Source: Sphingobacteriia bacterium
Lineage (GTDB): Bacteria; Bacteroidota; Bacteroidia; Chitinophagales; Chitinophagaceae
Direction of reading: 5' to 3'
DNA length: 64,000 nt
NCBI GenBank assembly: GCA_015999745.1
Contig: JAECQP010000014.1
Span: 1-64,000 of the forward strand
The notes under the pieces were generated by a model. That model saw only the letters and a list, made by a program, of their open reading frames with translations, was not told the origin of the DNA and made no database searches. This document shows, in pieces, positions 1 through 7,821 of the stretch. The position numbers and the translations under genes were made by a program. Position 1 is the first letter of the stretch. Each line of letters opens with the position of its first letter.

Positions 1-260
1 CCGAATGTCAGTTCTAGTTGTTGGTCAAAGGAAATATTACACCCTTTTATTGCTTTTTTCAGGAAGTCATAATAGTTGCGGTACCCTTCGCTTAGTATCG
101 TGGTTACAGGAAGAGCATGTCTAACTTTGTCATTCTCCCATTCCTCTTTTGGAATGCTGGTTACAAGCTTTACTATTAGACCCGGATAGTCAAATGAATC
201 ATTAAAAGGATTACATTCCTTATCGTCTTTGAGCAGTTTTCGGAGGCGGGATTGTTCCAT
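1..260 (-). CDS. hypothetical protein, partial (3' end outside window)
   Basis: An open frame begins at an ATG whose complement is at 258-260 and runs without a stop off the left edge, giving about 86 residues (start MEQSRLRKLLKD). It is missing from the ORF track because it has no stop in the window. It lies 37 bp downstream of the coiled-coil gene on the same strand, so it is probably the third gene of the same operon. No motif or family was recognised; the visible part looks soluble, with no membrane segment or signal peptide. Its position inside the inferred island makes it accessory rather than core. Confidence 0.6.
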   Translation of the reverse strand, partial: MEQSRLRKLLKDDKECNPFNDSFDYPGLIVKLVTSIPKEEWENDKVRHALPVTTILSEGYRNYYDFLKKAIKGCNISFDQQLELTF

Positions 261-297
261 AATATAATTCCATAAACAACAACAAAATGAAATTTAC

Positions 298-1221
298 TCA
301 ACCAATCAATTTATGATGATCTCCAGTTAAGAACTGGTACGCAGCATTGATCGAATCAGGCTCAGCAGCTTTAGCCAAAACCAGATCTCCCAGCTTTCCC
401 ATAACTATCTGCCGCCAGTTCTTTTTATTCAAATGAAGGTAGAGTTCTTTGAGCTCTTCCATTTCGTTAAAAAGGATTTCATGCTCCACACCAGCTTTGA
501 CAAGCATCTCCACAACCTGGTCAATTTTCTGACAGACTTCTTCGTATCCTTCAGCAGAACCTTTGGGAATACGCTGCTCTTCCTTTGTCAATTGCTCCAG
601 GTATTTAATACCTTCGGTAGTAATAGATGCTGCAGCACCGGAAAGAACACCTAGCATGTTTACATAACCCATTTGTTCAAGCGATTTTGTTATTTCAAAT
701 GGCTCGTTATAGGTCCGCGGAGTAATGCCATTTGATTCTAAAATCCAGCGAATATCAAAGTAACCGCCAGTGCTTACTTTACTGAGTTTTTGAAGAATGA
801 ATATCTCTCTATCTTCCATGCCCATACTTGCCCGTTGGCCAAGATCAACCTCATCTGGATTTACCATGATGTCCGAAAACGATGCATTTCCAACCACTCC
901 CTTTAGTGAATGAATATAACCTTTGCAGGATTCTCTGAATTCCTTGATTTCTGCCTCAGTGGATTTTCGCGCTCCCACAATCTGGAACCCCGTTGCCTGT
1001 GTCTCCGTAAAATCCCGGACTAGCTCGTTATTCTCCTCCATGAAACAATGATTAAGATTCGTAATTGCTTCACGGTAACAATCCCACCTTTCCTGCCGGG
1101 CGGTCTGCAGTTCTTCAATATTATTTATCTGTCGTTGCTGAAGTACCTCAAATTTTTCAATTTGGGTTTGAACTGTGTCTTTGAATGCATCAAATGAACA
1201 GCTTAACTGGAATTCTTTCAT
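298..1221 (-). CDS. hypothetical protein with coiled coil and winged-helix-like segment
   Basis: The 307-residue product is not recognised as a named family. Residues about 15-110 are rich in E, Q, K and R with heptad-like spacing and look coiled-coil. Residues about 138-205 have the rhythm of a winged helix (helix, helix, then GYVNMLGVLSG, then a TTEGIKYLEQL helix), which could bind DNA or protein. The C-terminal third is again helical and charged. There is no signal peptide or membrane segment. The start lies only 9 bp after the ATPase stop, so the two are almost certainly co-transcribed. A partner or effector role for the ATPase is inference from position only. Confidence 0.7.
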   Translation of the reverse strand: MKEFQLSCSFDAFKDTVQTQIEKFEVLQQRQINNIEELQTARQERWDCYREAITNLNHCFMEENNELVRDFTETQATGFQIVGARKSTEAEIKEFRESCKGYIHSLKGVVGNASFSDIMVNPDEVDLGQRASMGMEDREIFILQKLSKVSTGGYFDIRWILESNGITPRTYNEPFEITKSLEQMGYVNMLGVLSGAAASITTEGIKYLEQLTKEEQRIPKGSAEGYEEVCQKIDQVVEMLVKAGVEHEILFNEMEELKELYLHLNKKNWRQIVMGKLGDLVLAKAAEPDSINAAYQFLTGDHHKLIG

Positions 1222-1230
1222 ACTTGTTTG

Positions 1231-2664
1231 TTATATAAATAAGTTATCCATGGTTAGTTCACTTTGAATTAGCTTATTATAATAAGTATTTTTTGTAGTG
1301 CCATAAGTAGTGACCATCGTCAGGAATACTGTTTTTTTTGTTTTTGTGGAATTGATAAACACTTCCCGTTTTTGCTCAAGATCATCTGCATATTTATTAT
1401 TGATCGTATATGTTCCTGTTGAGAATTTCATCTCACAGATATTGATCGAACGATCATCACGGTCAAGCAGGAGATCAATCTGCGCGCCCGGCAGCCCTTT
1501 GCCGGGCACATGCCGCCAAATGGATTCTTCGACAACTGCACCTGTGATGCCAAGGGCTTGCTTTATTTGCCCAATATGTTTCAAGCAAATAGCTTCAAAT
1601 GCGAAGCCGCTCCAACTGCCCCAAGAGGCACTTTTACTGATACTAAGCCAGGTTCCTTTACCGCTGGCCTTTTTCTTATCCATATATTTTAGATAAAATA
1701 AAGAGTATTCATCTGAAAGACGACAGACAGTATCTTTTGATGTCTTACCAAAAGGAACATAACTATGTATAAATCCTGACTCTTCCAGTTCTGTTAACAC
1801 ATCACTGACCCATCCACCTGAACTTAATCCAGTTCCTTCAATTATTTCAGATCGTGTCAATCCCTTTGCCGTGTTAGCCAATAACCGGACAACAGTGATA
1901 TGGTTAGGCGAATGGTCGAATAAAGAAGAATACAGATTAGAAAATTCATCGATCAGGTAACCGTGCTGAGTGAAACACAACCGGTCAATTGCCACGGTAG
2001 CACTTTCACCTTTTTTAATCCCCGACAAATACTCAGGAATACCGCCCATTACCATATACAATTGCAACACCTGATACCGGTCAATGTTAATCAATTTACT
2101 TCGCAGATAGTCTTCTGTTTCTTTAAGTGTAAATGGAGATAGCCTCATACGAACTGTTACACGATTATGCAAACCACCCCTATCCTTTATGATTTTTTGA
2201 ATCATCCATGATGCCGCAGAACCACAAATCACAACAGTCAGATTCGGGTACTTGCTGGCCCATGTGTTCCAGAAATGATCGAAGGATTTGAGAAAATTTG
2301 ATTTTTGAGAATGTATCCAGGGGAACTCATCAAAAAAAATGACCACCCGCTTTTTGGTTACGATAGGAGTTAAGAAAGTCTCAAGCAGGTGGAATGCTGC
2401 AGACCAGTTCTTCGGTACAACAAGATCACCCGGACTGTTCGATGCCTTTTTTAACGCATGGCTGAAATTCTCCAATTGATCGGCCATCTTAGCATTGTGG
2501 ACTCCTGTAAATTCAAATATCAACTGTTTCTCATAGACCGACCTGACCAGGAAAGTCTTGCCTATCCTTCGTCTTCCATAGATTGCGATAAGTTCCGCCC
2601 TTGTGGAATCCAATGCATCTTCAAGGATCTTTTTTTCGGCTGTTCTGCCTACCATTTTTTCCAT
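1231..2664 (-). CDS. AAA+ ATP-binding protein with C-terminal PD-(D/E)xK-like domain
   Basis: The protein belongs to the STAND-like ATPase group often annotated simply as ATP-binding protein (COG1672-like). A Walker A motif GRRRIGKT sits near residue 30, a Walker B VVIFFDEF follows about 90 residues later, and MGGIPEYL is typical of the family. A winged-helix segment (TAKGLTRSEIIEGTGLSSGG) comes next. The C-terminal part carries GAQIDLLLDRDDRSINICEMK, which fits the D...ExK core of a restriction-like nuclease fold. The ORF track starts at 2739, but those first 25 codons are read from the upstream palindromic repeat; the ATG at 2662-2664 (MEKMVGRTAEKK) is where family similarity begins. It heads the island operon. 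Biological role is unknown; regulation, mobile-element maintenance or defence are all possible. Confidence 0.75.
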   Translation of the reverse strand: MEKMVGRTAEKKILEDALDSTRAELIAIYGRRRIGKTFLVRSVYEKQLIFEFTGVHNAKMADQLENFSHALKKASNSPGDLVVPKNWSAAFHLLETFLTPIVTKKRVVIFFDEFPWIHSQKSNFLKSFDHFWNTWASKYPNLTVVICGSAASWMIQKIIKDRGGLHNRVTVRMRLSPFTLKETEDYLRSKLINIDRYQVLQLYMVMGGIPEYLSGIKKGESATVAIDRLCFTQHGYLIDEFSNLYSSLFDHSPNHITVVRLLANTAKGLTRSEIIEGTGLSSGGWVSDVLTELEESGFIHSYVPFGKTSKDTVCRLSDEYSLFYLKYMDKKKASGKGTWLSISKSASWGSWSGFAFEAICLKHIGQIKQALGITGAVVEESIWRHVPGKGLPGAQIDLLLDRDDRSINICEMKFSTGTYTINNKYADDLEQKREVFINSTKTKKTVFLTMVTTYGTTKNTYYNKLIQSELTMDNLFI

Positions 2665-2695
2665 ACTCTTTTGTTGAAACTGATAGCCCTTATAT

Positions 2696-2794
2696 ATTTG
2701 GCGTACTTTGATAATACTAAACTCCGCCAAATGTACCACGTTTTATAGAGATTTGGCGAACTTTGACAACACTAAACTACGCCAAATCTCTATA
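2696..2794. repeat. two tandem palindromic repeat units upstream of the ATPase gene
   Basis: Unit 1 has 8-bp arms ATTTGGCG (2696-2703) and CGCCAAAT (2725-2732). Unit 2 has perfect 15-bp arms at 2744-2758 and 2780-2794 (TATAGAGATTTGGCG and its complement). Both spacers are exactly 21 bp and nearly identical (core CTTTGAYAAYACTAAACT). The inner parts are also partly symmetric. This looks like a duplicated operator or a protein-binding element rather than a terminator, because a TACATTTG promoter box overlaps unit 1. Confidence 0.75.
2728..2735 (-). promoter_or_regulatory. candidate -7 promoter box of the ATPase operon
   Basis: On the minus strand the sequence reads TACATTTG, matching the Bacteroidota -7 consensus TAnnTTTG. 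It overlaps the right arm of palindromic unit 1, about 60 bp upstream of the chosen ATG. No matching TTTG was seen 19 bp upstream, so support is partial. Overlap of box and palindrome would suit autoregulation. Confidence 0.4.
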
Positions 2795-2943
2795 TTTTAC
2801 CCTGAATTTGACGAATACATTTCATTACAAACGGGTCAAAACTGCCCATTGTGATAGTAAAAAGAAACAATTTAGCTATCTTTAGCAAGCTAGGCTTGCA
2901 AAAAGCAATAAACGTATTTCTATGATCAATAGAATAAAATAAA

Positions 2944-3168
2944 TCAAATAGAGATTCGAACAGCACTTTCAGAGATGCGCCTACCTACCTCTGAACGAAG
3001 AGATTCGCGGGTGAGCAGGCCTACCTCGCGGCCAAGTAAGGTTTCCAAATAGTCAGCCAGGTCAGCAAAATTGTTGTAACTCTTGTAACCGAGAGTAAAT
3101 TCTACCAAGAAGTCTACATCACTGTCGACCCGAATTTGCATGTTTTGTCGAAAAGATCCAAATAGCTC
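2944..3168 (-). pseudogene. remnant of an MNT-type nucleotidyltransferase (MntA-like antitoxin)
   Basis: The ORF track gives 65 residues beginning MQIRVDSDVDFLVEF. Reading further upstream in frame adds ELFGSFRQN before a TGA at 3169-3171. Together this is the classic MNT nucleotidyltransferase core: the GSF motif followed by DSDVDFLVEF, then the conserved LLGREVGLLT and the final helix. Only the N-terminal helix of about 20-25 residues, normally before LFGS, is missing, and no start codon precedes the GSF motif. The tail is intact. Family members are usually antitoxins paired with a HEPN toxin; no HEPN gene is present here. It lies about 20 bp from the tRNA fragment, so it was probably truncated at the island edge. 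Confidence 0.7.
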
Positions 3169-3191
3169 TCAGTTGTGGATTTATGGGCAAG

Positions 3192-3240
3192 TAGGATCTA
3201 GCGCCGCGAGGCGTGTGGGTTCGACCCCCTCCATCCGCAC
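3192..3240 (+). other. 3' fragment of tRNA-Leu(UAG), probable island attachment site
   Basis: From TAG at 3192 the sequence follows a leucine tRNA to its end: anticodon TAG, loop GA, anticodon stem strand TCTAG, long variable-arm hairpin CGCC-GCGA-GGCG, T loop TTCGACC and acceptor strand CATCCGC with discriminator A. The long variable arm indicates a class II tRNA. There is no D arm or 5' acceptor strand upstream, and the base before the anticodon is G instead of the invariant T33, so homology starts exactly at the anticodon. One T-stem pair (3216/3230, T-T) is mismatched, as in a decaying copy. Such fragments are typical of tyrosine-integrase att sites, and the intact tRNA would lie to the left, outside the window. 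Confidence 0.75.
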
Positions 3241-3264
3241 ACTGATAGATTTTCAATCGACTAT

Positions 3265-3295
3265 AAGAGACTCACTTTGTGGGTCTCTTTGTTTT
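3265..3295 (+). terminator. rho-independent terminator after the tRNA fragment
   Basis: The stem AAGAGACTCAC (3265-3275) pairs with GTGGGTCTCTT (3279-3289) around a TTT loop, with one G-T pair, followed by a T-rich run (TTGTTTTC). It follows the tRNA 3' end by about 25 bp and is oriented with it. It is best read as the original tRNA-Leu terminator left in place when the element inserted. Confidence 0.7.
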
Positions 3296-3333
3296 CTGAA
3301 GAAGAGATTATTAAAGCAAATCCGCCTGCTTCA

Positions 3334-5037
3334 TCATACACCCTTCGCCACCGGCAACCTGAATCCAAATGTGCTTCCTTCGCCCGGCTTGCTGCTCACC
3401 CAAACGCTGCCTCCCATGGCTTCTACAATTTCTTTACAGATCGCAAGCCCTATTCCGGACCCTTTCTTATCTGTTCTGCCCGGCACCTGGAAATATCGCT
3501 CGAAAATCCTGTCCTGGTACGCTAACTCAATTCCAGCCCCGTGGTCTGTAACAGAAAAACAGATCTCTCCTTCTTTTTCCGCTACATTCAATACAACGGT
3601 TCCACCTTCCGGTGAAAATTTAACCGCATTGGTAAAGAAATTATTTAAAACCCAGCCTATTTTATCCGGATCGGCCTCCGCATCCGGCAAAGCCTCCGCT
3701 ACATGTTTTTCAACAGTAATATTTTTTTCTTTCATAGCAGCCGACACCGCTTCCATGGAAGCATCAATGATTGAATAAGGACTTACCGGCTGATTGATCA
3801 ATTGCAGCCGCCCTGCTTCAACCTGGGACATGTTCAGTAATTCACTGAGGATACGGAGCATGCGCTGGTTGTCATTTTTCAGTTGTACGACCAACGCCTT
3901 CTGGTCGTCCGTAAGCTGCCCTACACGGGCGTCTTCCAGCAGCTTCAGGCTAAAGTCAGAAGAAGCCAGCGGCGTTTTGAGCTCATGGGATACGGCGGCA
4001 ATAAAGTTTGTTTTGGCAACATCCATTTCCTTAAACGAAGTAATATTTCTGAGCACAATTACTTTACTGGCAGAATCTCCCTGCTCTATCTGAACAGTCT
4101 CCCTGGTATAAAAATTCTCCTTTCCTTCCAATACGATTTTGAACGGCGCACTACTCTCGCTTTCGGTCAGAAATTTGAAAAGGTCATTCTGTGCACTTAA
4201 TGTACTTACCTGCTTCCCTACTGTATCCTCAGACCGCAGGCCCAGCAACCGCAATGCCTGTTGGTTTGCAAATAGAACAATATTGTTTTTATCAATCCCG
4301 ATGCTCGCATCTTTGAGGCTGTTAATGACAGCCTCCGCGCGTGATTTTTCAAAAATGAGCTTATTCAGGTTACTGTTTTCAAAGCCCTCCAGCCTTTCGC
4401 TCATCATATTAAAAGCTCCTGCCAGTTGACCAAATTCGTCCTGCTGTTCCAGGTGAATGCGATAGCGGTAATTCCGGGCCGATATTTCCCGGATCGCTTC
4501 CATCAGTTTTTCAATCGGGGTTACAACAACCGAAGGAAAATTAAATGCAAAGGTCAGCCCGATGATCAGACTCAACGATACGATTACCATGATAGTCGTA
4601 TATGCTTCCTCCGAGAAATGCAGGGCCTCTAAATTCTTCCGGTGGATGGCCGTCATATTCAGGGAAAGTATCCGGTGAATAGCCGACTTTGCCGCAACAT
4701 AATGCGCCTGCGGGTTATCCCCTTGTTTTATAGCCTCAAAAGCTATACGAACAGACCTGGTCGCATCTTTTTCACCTGGTTCCGTAATATTGTTTTCCTG
4801 CTCCCTGAGATTGTTTTCAAAACGTGCTAACACTTCTGCAGAATTACCGGGCATACTATCCAGCTCCAGGGTCATCGCTTCACAATAGCTCAATGATTCA
4901 TAATTATCTTTCAGTATATTCTCCGAAGCAGCGGTAAGTTTTAACTGGTAATAAATACTCAAACCACCGGAAAGCACCAGTAGCAGTAACAGGAACAAAG
5001 TCCCCAGCCTGATTTTACTTTTAATACTGACCGTCAT
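3334..5037 (-). CDS. sensor histidine kinase (HAMP-PAS-HisKA-HATPase) of the kdp locus
   Basis: This 567-residue membrane kinase has a transmembrane helix at about 12-30, an extracytoplasmic segment, a second helix near 150-170, HAMP, a PAS domain at about 230-330, HisKA with the phospho-accepting His near 351 (AAVSHELKTP), an N box (NNFFTNAVKF), and G boxes DHGAGI and GSGIGLAI. All catalytic motifs are present. Its start overlaps the stop of the KdpD sensor gene by one base (TAATG), implying coupled translation. In a normal KdpD, sensor and kinase are one chain; here they are two genes. Its likely partner is the NtrC-type regulator at the head of the locus. The signal sensed by the PAS and periplasmic parts cannot be told from sequence. 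Confidence 0.85.
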   Translation of the reverse strand: MTVSIKSKIRLGTLFLLLLLVLSGGLSIYYQLKLTAASENILKDNYESLSYCEAMTLELDSMPGNSAEVLARFENNLREQENNITEPGEKDATRSVRIAFEAIKQGDNPQAHYVAAKSAIHRILSLNMTAIHRKNLEALHFSEEAYTTIMVIVSLSLIIGLTFAFNFPSVVVTPIEKLMEAIREISARNYRYRIHLEQQDEFGQLAGAFNMMSERLEGFENSNLNKLIFEKSRAEAVINSLKDASIGIDKNNIVLFANQQALRLLGLRSEDTVGKQVSTLSAQNDLFKFLTESESSAPFKIVLEGKENFYTRETVQIEQGDSASKVIVLRNITSFKEMDVAKTNFIAAVSHELKTPLASSDFSLKLLEDARVGQLTDDQKALVVQLKNDNQRMLRILSELLNMSQVEAGRLQLINQPVSPYSIIDASMEAVSAAMKEKNITVEKHVAEALPDAEADPDKIGWVLNNFFTNAVKFSPEGGTVVLNVAEKEGEICFSVTDHGAGIELAYQDRIFERYFQVPGRTDKKGSGIGLAICKEIVEAMGGSVWVSSKPGEGSTFGFRLPVAKGV

Positions 5038-6158
5038 TATGATAAGATTACAATGTCCACTTCATTGCGAGACAACATTTTCAATAATTGATTAAATACG
5101 TTCGTTTTCAAAAAAACCTGGAACAAATTAAAATGCGGTTTTCCTATACAAACAGTGGTGATCCCCCTGGCAATAACGGTATCCATAATTACTTTTGCCA
5201 CATCCTGCCCTTTTACCTGCACTATCTCTGCACCCAGTTCGGTCGCATTTTTGAAATTATTGATCAGGTGCCGCTGCACGGCAAGGGGTATTTTATCATT
5301 CGCCTCTTTCCCCTTTTGAACATACAACACAATCCACTGGCTGTTATAGTAAGATGCCAGCCTTGCCGTTTTACGAATCACCCGTTGTGCCGTTTCATGA
5401 TTGGACGAAATACATGCCAGGAACCTTTCATGCCGGTAAGCATCCTTCCTGGGCTTCACCTCATAATCTACCTTCCTTTCTACCTGGCCCGCTACCTCTT
5501 TTAATGCAAGTTCGCGTAATTGTAAGATTTTCTCCGGCTGAAAAAAATTGGCCAGCGCCTGCTGAACCTTGGCCGCATCATAAATTTTACCTTCTTTAAG
5601 GCGGGTAATCAGTTCATTTGCCGTAAGATCAATATTCACCACCTCATCCGCCACCTGCAGCATTTTGTCGGGTACCCTTTCATTTACCGTAACGCCGGTT
5701 ATCTTTCGAACGTCATCGTTGATACTTTCCAAATGCTGTATGTTCACCGCGCTGATTACATCTATTCCGGAATCCAGGATATCCAGTACATCCTGCCAGC
5801 GTTTTTCATGCTTACTGCCAGGTATATTCGCATGCGCAAGTTCGTCAATAATAACCACATCCGGATGCAGCAGTAAAACGGCCTGTACATCCAGTTCTTC
5901 CAGTCTTTTCCCTTTGTAAAATACTTCCCGGCGGGGGATTACAGGCAAGCCCTCCAGCAATGCTTCCGTTTCGGCACGTTGATGCGTTTCAATATATCCT
6001 ATTTTAATATTAACTCCGCTATCAAGCAGCCGGCGGGCTTCCTGGAGCATCCGATAACTTTTCCCCACACCCGCACTCATGCCGATATAGATTTTCAGCT
6101 TGCCTTTTCGCTCAGCTGCAAGTTTTTCCATCCACCTATTTGCCGCTTCGTTTCCCAT
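5037..6158 (-). CDS. kdpD: stand-alone KdpD N-terminal sensor protein (KdpD domain plus USP domain)
   Basis: The 373-residue protein equals the cytoplasmic N-terminal half of classical KdpD. The KdpD domain carries a Walker A GMSAGVGKS at residues 26-34 and a Walker B VVIIDELAHAN near 103-113. Residues about 245-373 form the universal-stress-protein-like domain. The four transmembrane helices, GAF, HisKA and ATPase domains of full KdpD (about 900 residues) are absent; kinase function is supplied by the next gene. It lies 5 bp after the porin gene. In classical systems this region modulates the response to potassium, and binding of c-di-AMP by the USP domain is known for some KdpD proteins. 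Whether this one binds it is inference. Confidence 0.88.
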   Translation of the reverse strand: MGNEAANRWMEKLAAERKGKLKIYIGMSAGVGKSYRMLQEARRLLDSGVNIKIGYIETHQRAETEALLEGLPVIPRREVFYKGKRLEELDVQAVLLLHPDVVIIDELAHANIPGSKHEKRWQDVLDILDSGIDVISAVNIQHLESINDDVRKITGVTVNERVPDKMLQVADEVVNIDLTANELITRLKEGKIYDAAKVQQALANFFQPEKILQLRELALKEVAGQVERKVDYEVKPRKDAYRHERFLACISSNHETAQRVIRKTARLASYYNSQWIVLYVQKGKEANDKIPLAVQRHLINNFKNATELGAEIVQVKGQDVAKVIMDTVIARGITTVCIGKPHFNLFQVFLKTNVFNQLLKMLSRNEVDIVILS

Positions 6159-6163
6159 ATCTT

Positions 6164-7243
6164 TTAAAAAGCAATCATGAATGCCGTAGATGCAAAGAAG
6201 TTATTGGCAACGGCCTGTGAATTATCTCTCAGGAAAATTTTATCCCTGCCGGAGAAATTGCGGGCCTCTATTCGCCATGTTGCGTTTGCATTGATATAAA
6301 CGTCGAAATTGGCGGACAAGCCCCATACCTGGAATCCATTGACCGTTCCGGAAGAAATGAGTACGCCCTGTTTATCTGAATAATATTCCACCCTTGCCGC
6401 CAGGCTCGTTTTTTCCGAAGTATTCAACTTCAGTATCAGAACAGGGCTATACCATGTATTCATCCTGGCAGAACCTTTGGATGCCTGTTCCATACCGGCA
6501 TCCAGCCCTACTGTTGCAGCCAGCGCCCTGTTTAACTGGAATATTCCATAGAAGTTATGAAAATAACGCATTCGTTTCAGGCTGTCCGGTTGATCGTTTC
6601 CGATGAATGTACTGCTGTTCAAAGTTACCCCCTGGTTTGGCTTCCAGGTTACCTGGGTGCCAAATGCAGGTGTAGTGTTGCCATCCGGGCGGTGAATGCG
6701 TTGCCATCCATTCAGGATCAACCCTGCAAAATACCATTTGCCGTCCGGGGTGGTATATGCCAACCTGAGCCCTGCTTCATAATAAGGAGAGTTTTCGGCC
6801 AGTAAACTCCGGGAAAGGTTCCAGCAGTCTTTGCCTGCAGCGCTTTCAAAGCCGATATGAGAGGCAAAAATGCCGGCATCTGCCCAGAGCTCGCTTTTCC
6901 GGGAAAGCTTTACGCCCGCATTGGCCTCATACAGGTTCCTGAATACGCCCTGCTCCGCTGAAAGATTTGCATTCATATAGGTTCCTGCCGCCAGCGCCAG
7001 GTTGGCCCGGACAGCTCCGTTTGCATAAGCCGCTTTCAGGTAACCCAGGTTCAGGGTAACTTCCCCCGACCTGTTGTGGCTGTATAAAAAGCCGGGCCTC
7101 AAATGATTCGCAGAACCATTAAAATCCTTTACATAATACAATTCGGCGTACCCGCTGAAACTAACCGGGTTTCCCTGAGTGGAATCCTGGGCTTTTGCCT
7201 CCATGAACACAGGCAAAAGCATTAAGAGTATATACTTTTTCAT
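6164..7243 (-). CDS. outer-membrane porin-like beta-barrel within the kdp operon
   Basis: The 359-residue product begins with a Sec signal peptide (MKKYILLMLLPVFMEAKAQ) and continues as alternating amphipathic strands rich in Y, W, G and N, ending in an aromatic strand (FFASTAFMIAF) typical of outer-membrane barrels. It resembles the porins annotated as OmpL-like/BBP2 barrels in Bacteroidota. Its ATG overlaps the kdpC stop by four bases (ATGA), and the KdpD sensor gene follows 5 bp later, so it is embedded in the potassium operon. A role in letting potassium cross the outer membrane for the Kdp pump is a reasonable inference but not shown by the sequence. Confidence 0.75.
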   Translation of the reverse strand: MKKYILLMLLPVFMEAKAQDSTQGNPVSFSGYAELYYVKDFNGSANHLRPGFLYSHNRSGEVTLNLGYLKAAYANGAVRANLALAAGTYMNANLSAEQGVFRNLYEANAGVKLSRKSELWADAGIFASHIGFESAAGKDCWNLSRSLLAENSPYYEAGLRLAYTTPDGKWYFAGLILNGWQRIHRPDGNTTPAFGTQVTWKPNQGVTLNSSTFIGNDQPDSLKRMRYFHNFYGIFQLNRALAATVGLDAGMEQASKGSARMNTWYSPVLILKLNTSEKTSLAARVEYYSDKQGVLISSGTVNGFQVWGLSANFDVYINANATWRIEARNFSGRDKIFLRDNSQAVANNFFASTAFMIAF

Positions 7244-7803
7244 TTTTCTTTACTTAATTGATCTAAAGCAATATTTATTGTAAGAACATTGATCTTTTCG
7301 ATACCGTTTATTGATTTTTCTACACTACGTTGAACAAGCAACATCACCTGTTCACGGGGTAGTTTCCGCACATCTGCTATTCTGCTAACCTGTACAATGG
7401 CCGATTTCAGAGAAATATCCGGATCCAGTCCGCTGCCGCTTGCAGTAACAAGATCTGAAGGTATCTCCCCTTTTTGAACAGTAGGGTTATGCACCACAAA
7501 ACTATCAATCCTGTCCCGTACCATCTTCAGATAGTCGGGATTGGAAGGCCCTTTATTGCTTCCGGAGCTTCCTGCTGCGTTATATCCGGCTGCCGAGGGT
7601 CGCCCCTGGAAATAACGGTCCCAGGTAAAACTTTGTCCTTCCAGCAGGTACCCTGCTGTTCGCCCGTTTGCCACAACAGTCTGCCCCTCGCCCCCGGCAG
7701 GCGCTGCCTTGGCAATGAGAAAAATCAGGGTGGGGTAAGCTACCATGAATAACAAAATGCAGGCAATGGTTAAGCGTATGGCGGGAATAATATGTTGTTT
7801 CAT
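7240..7803 (-). CDS. kdpC: potassium-transporting ATPase subunit C
   Basis: KdpC is the single-span periplasmic subunit of the high-affinity K+ pump KdpFABC. The 187 residues match the family size. An N-terminal membrane helix (about 8-31) is followed by the conserved region with YFQGRPSAAGYN, NPDYLKMV and the typical SGSGLDPDIS motif. The C-terminal part has the family pattern VQRSVEKS. It lies 18 bp downstream of kdpB and overlaps the porin gene by 4 bp. Confidence 0.95.
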   Translation of the reverse strand: MKQHIIPAIRLTIACILLFMVAYPTLIFLIAKAAPAGGEGQTVVANGRTAGYLLEGQSFTWDRYFQGRPSAAGYNAAGSSGSNKGPSNPDYLKMVRDRIDSFVVHNPTVQKGEIPSDLVTASGSGLDPDISLKSAIVQVSRIADVRKLPREQVMLLVQRSVEKSINGIEKINVLTINIALDQLSKEK

Positions 7804-7821
7804 GTTGTATAAAATTTAAGT

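Noticed and set aside
2665-2739. Upstream start of the ATPase ORF
   Set aside because: The 25 extra codons are mostly read from the palindromic repeat and do not resemble the family; the downstream ATG is preferred.
2885-2899. GCAAGC-TAG-GCTTGC hairpin as a terminator
   Set aside because: No T run follows on the plus strand, and on the minus strand the T run lies before the stem, not after it.
3192-3240. Intact tRNA gene
   Set aside because: The 5' half (acceptor strand, D arm and 5' anticodon stem) is absent upstream, and the base before the anticodon is not T.
3140-3778. 212-residue plus-strand frame through the tRNA fragment and the kinase gene
   Set aside because: It runs across the tRNA fragment and its terminator and is antisense to the histidine kinase C-terminus.
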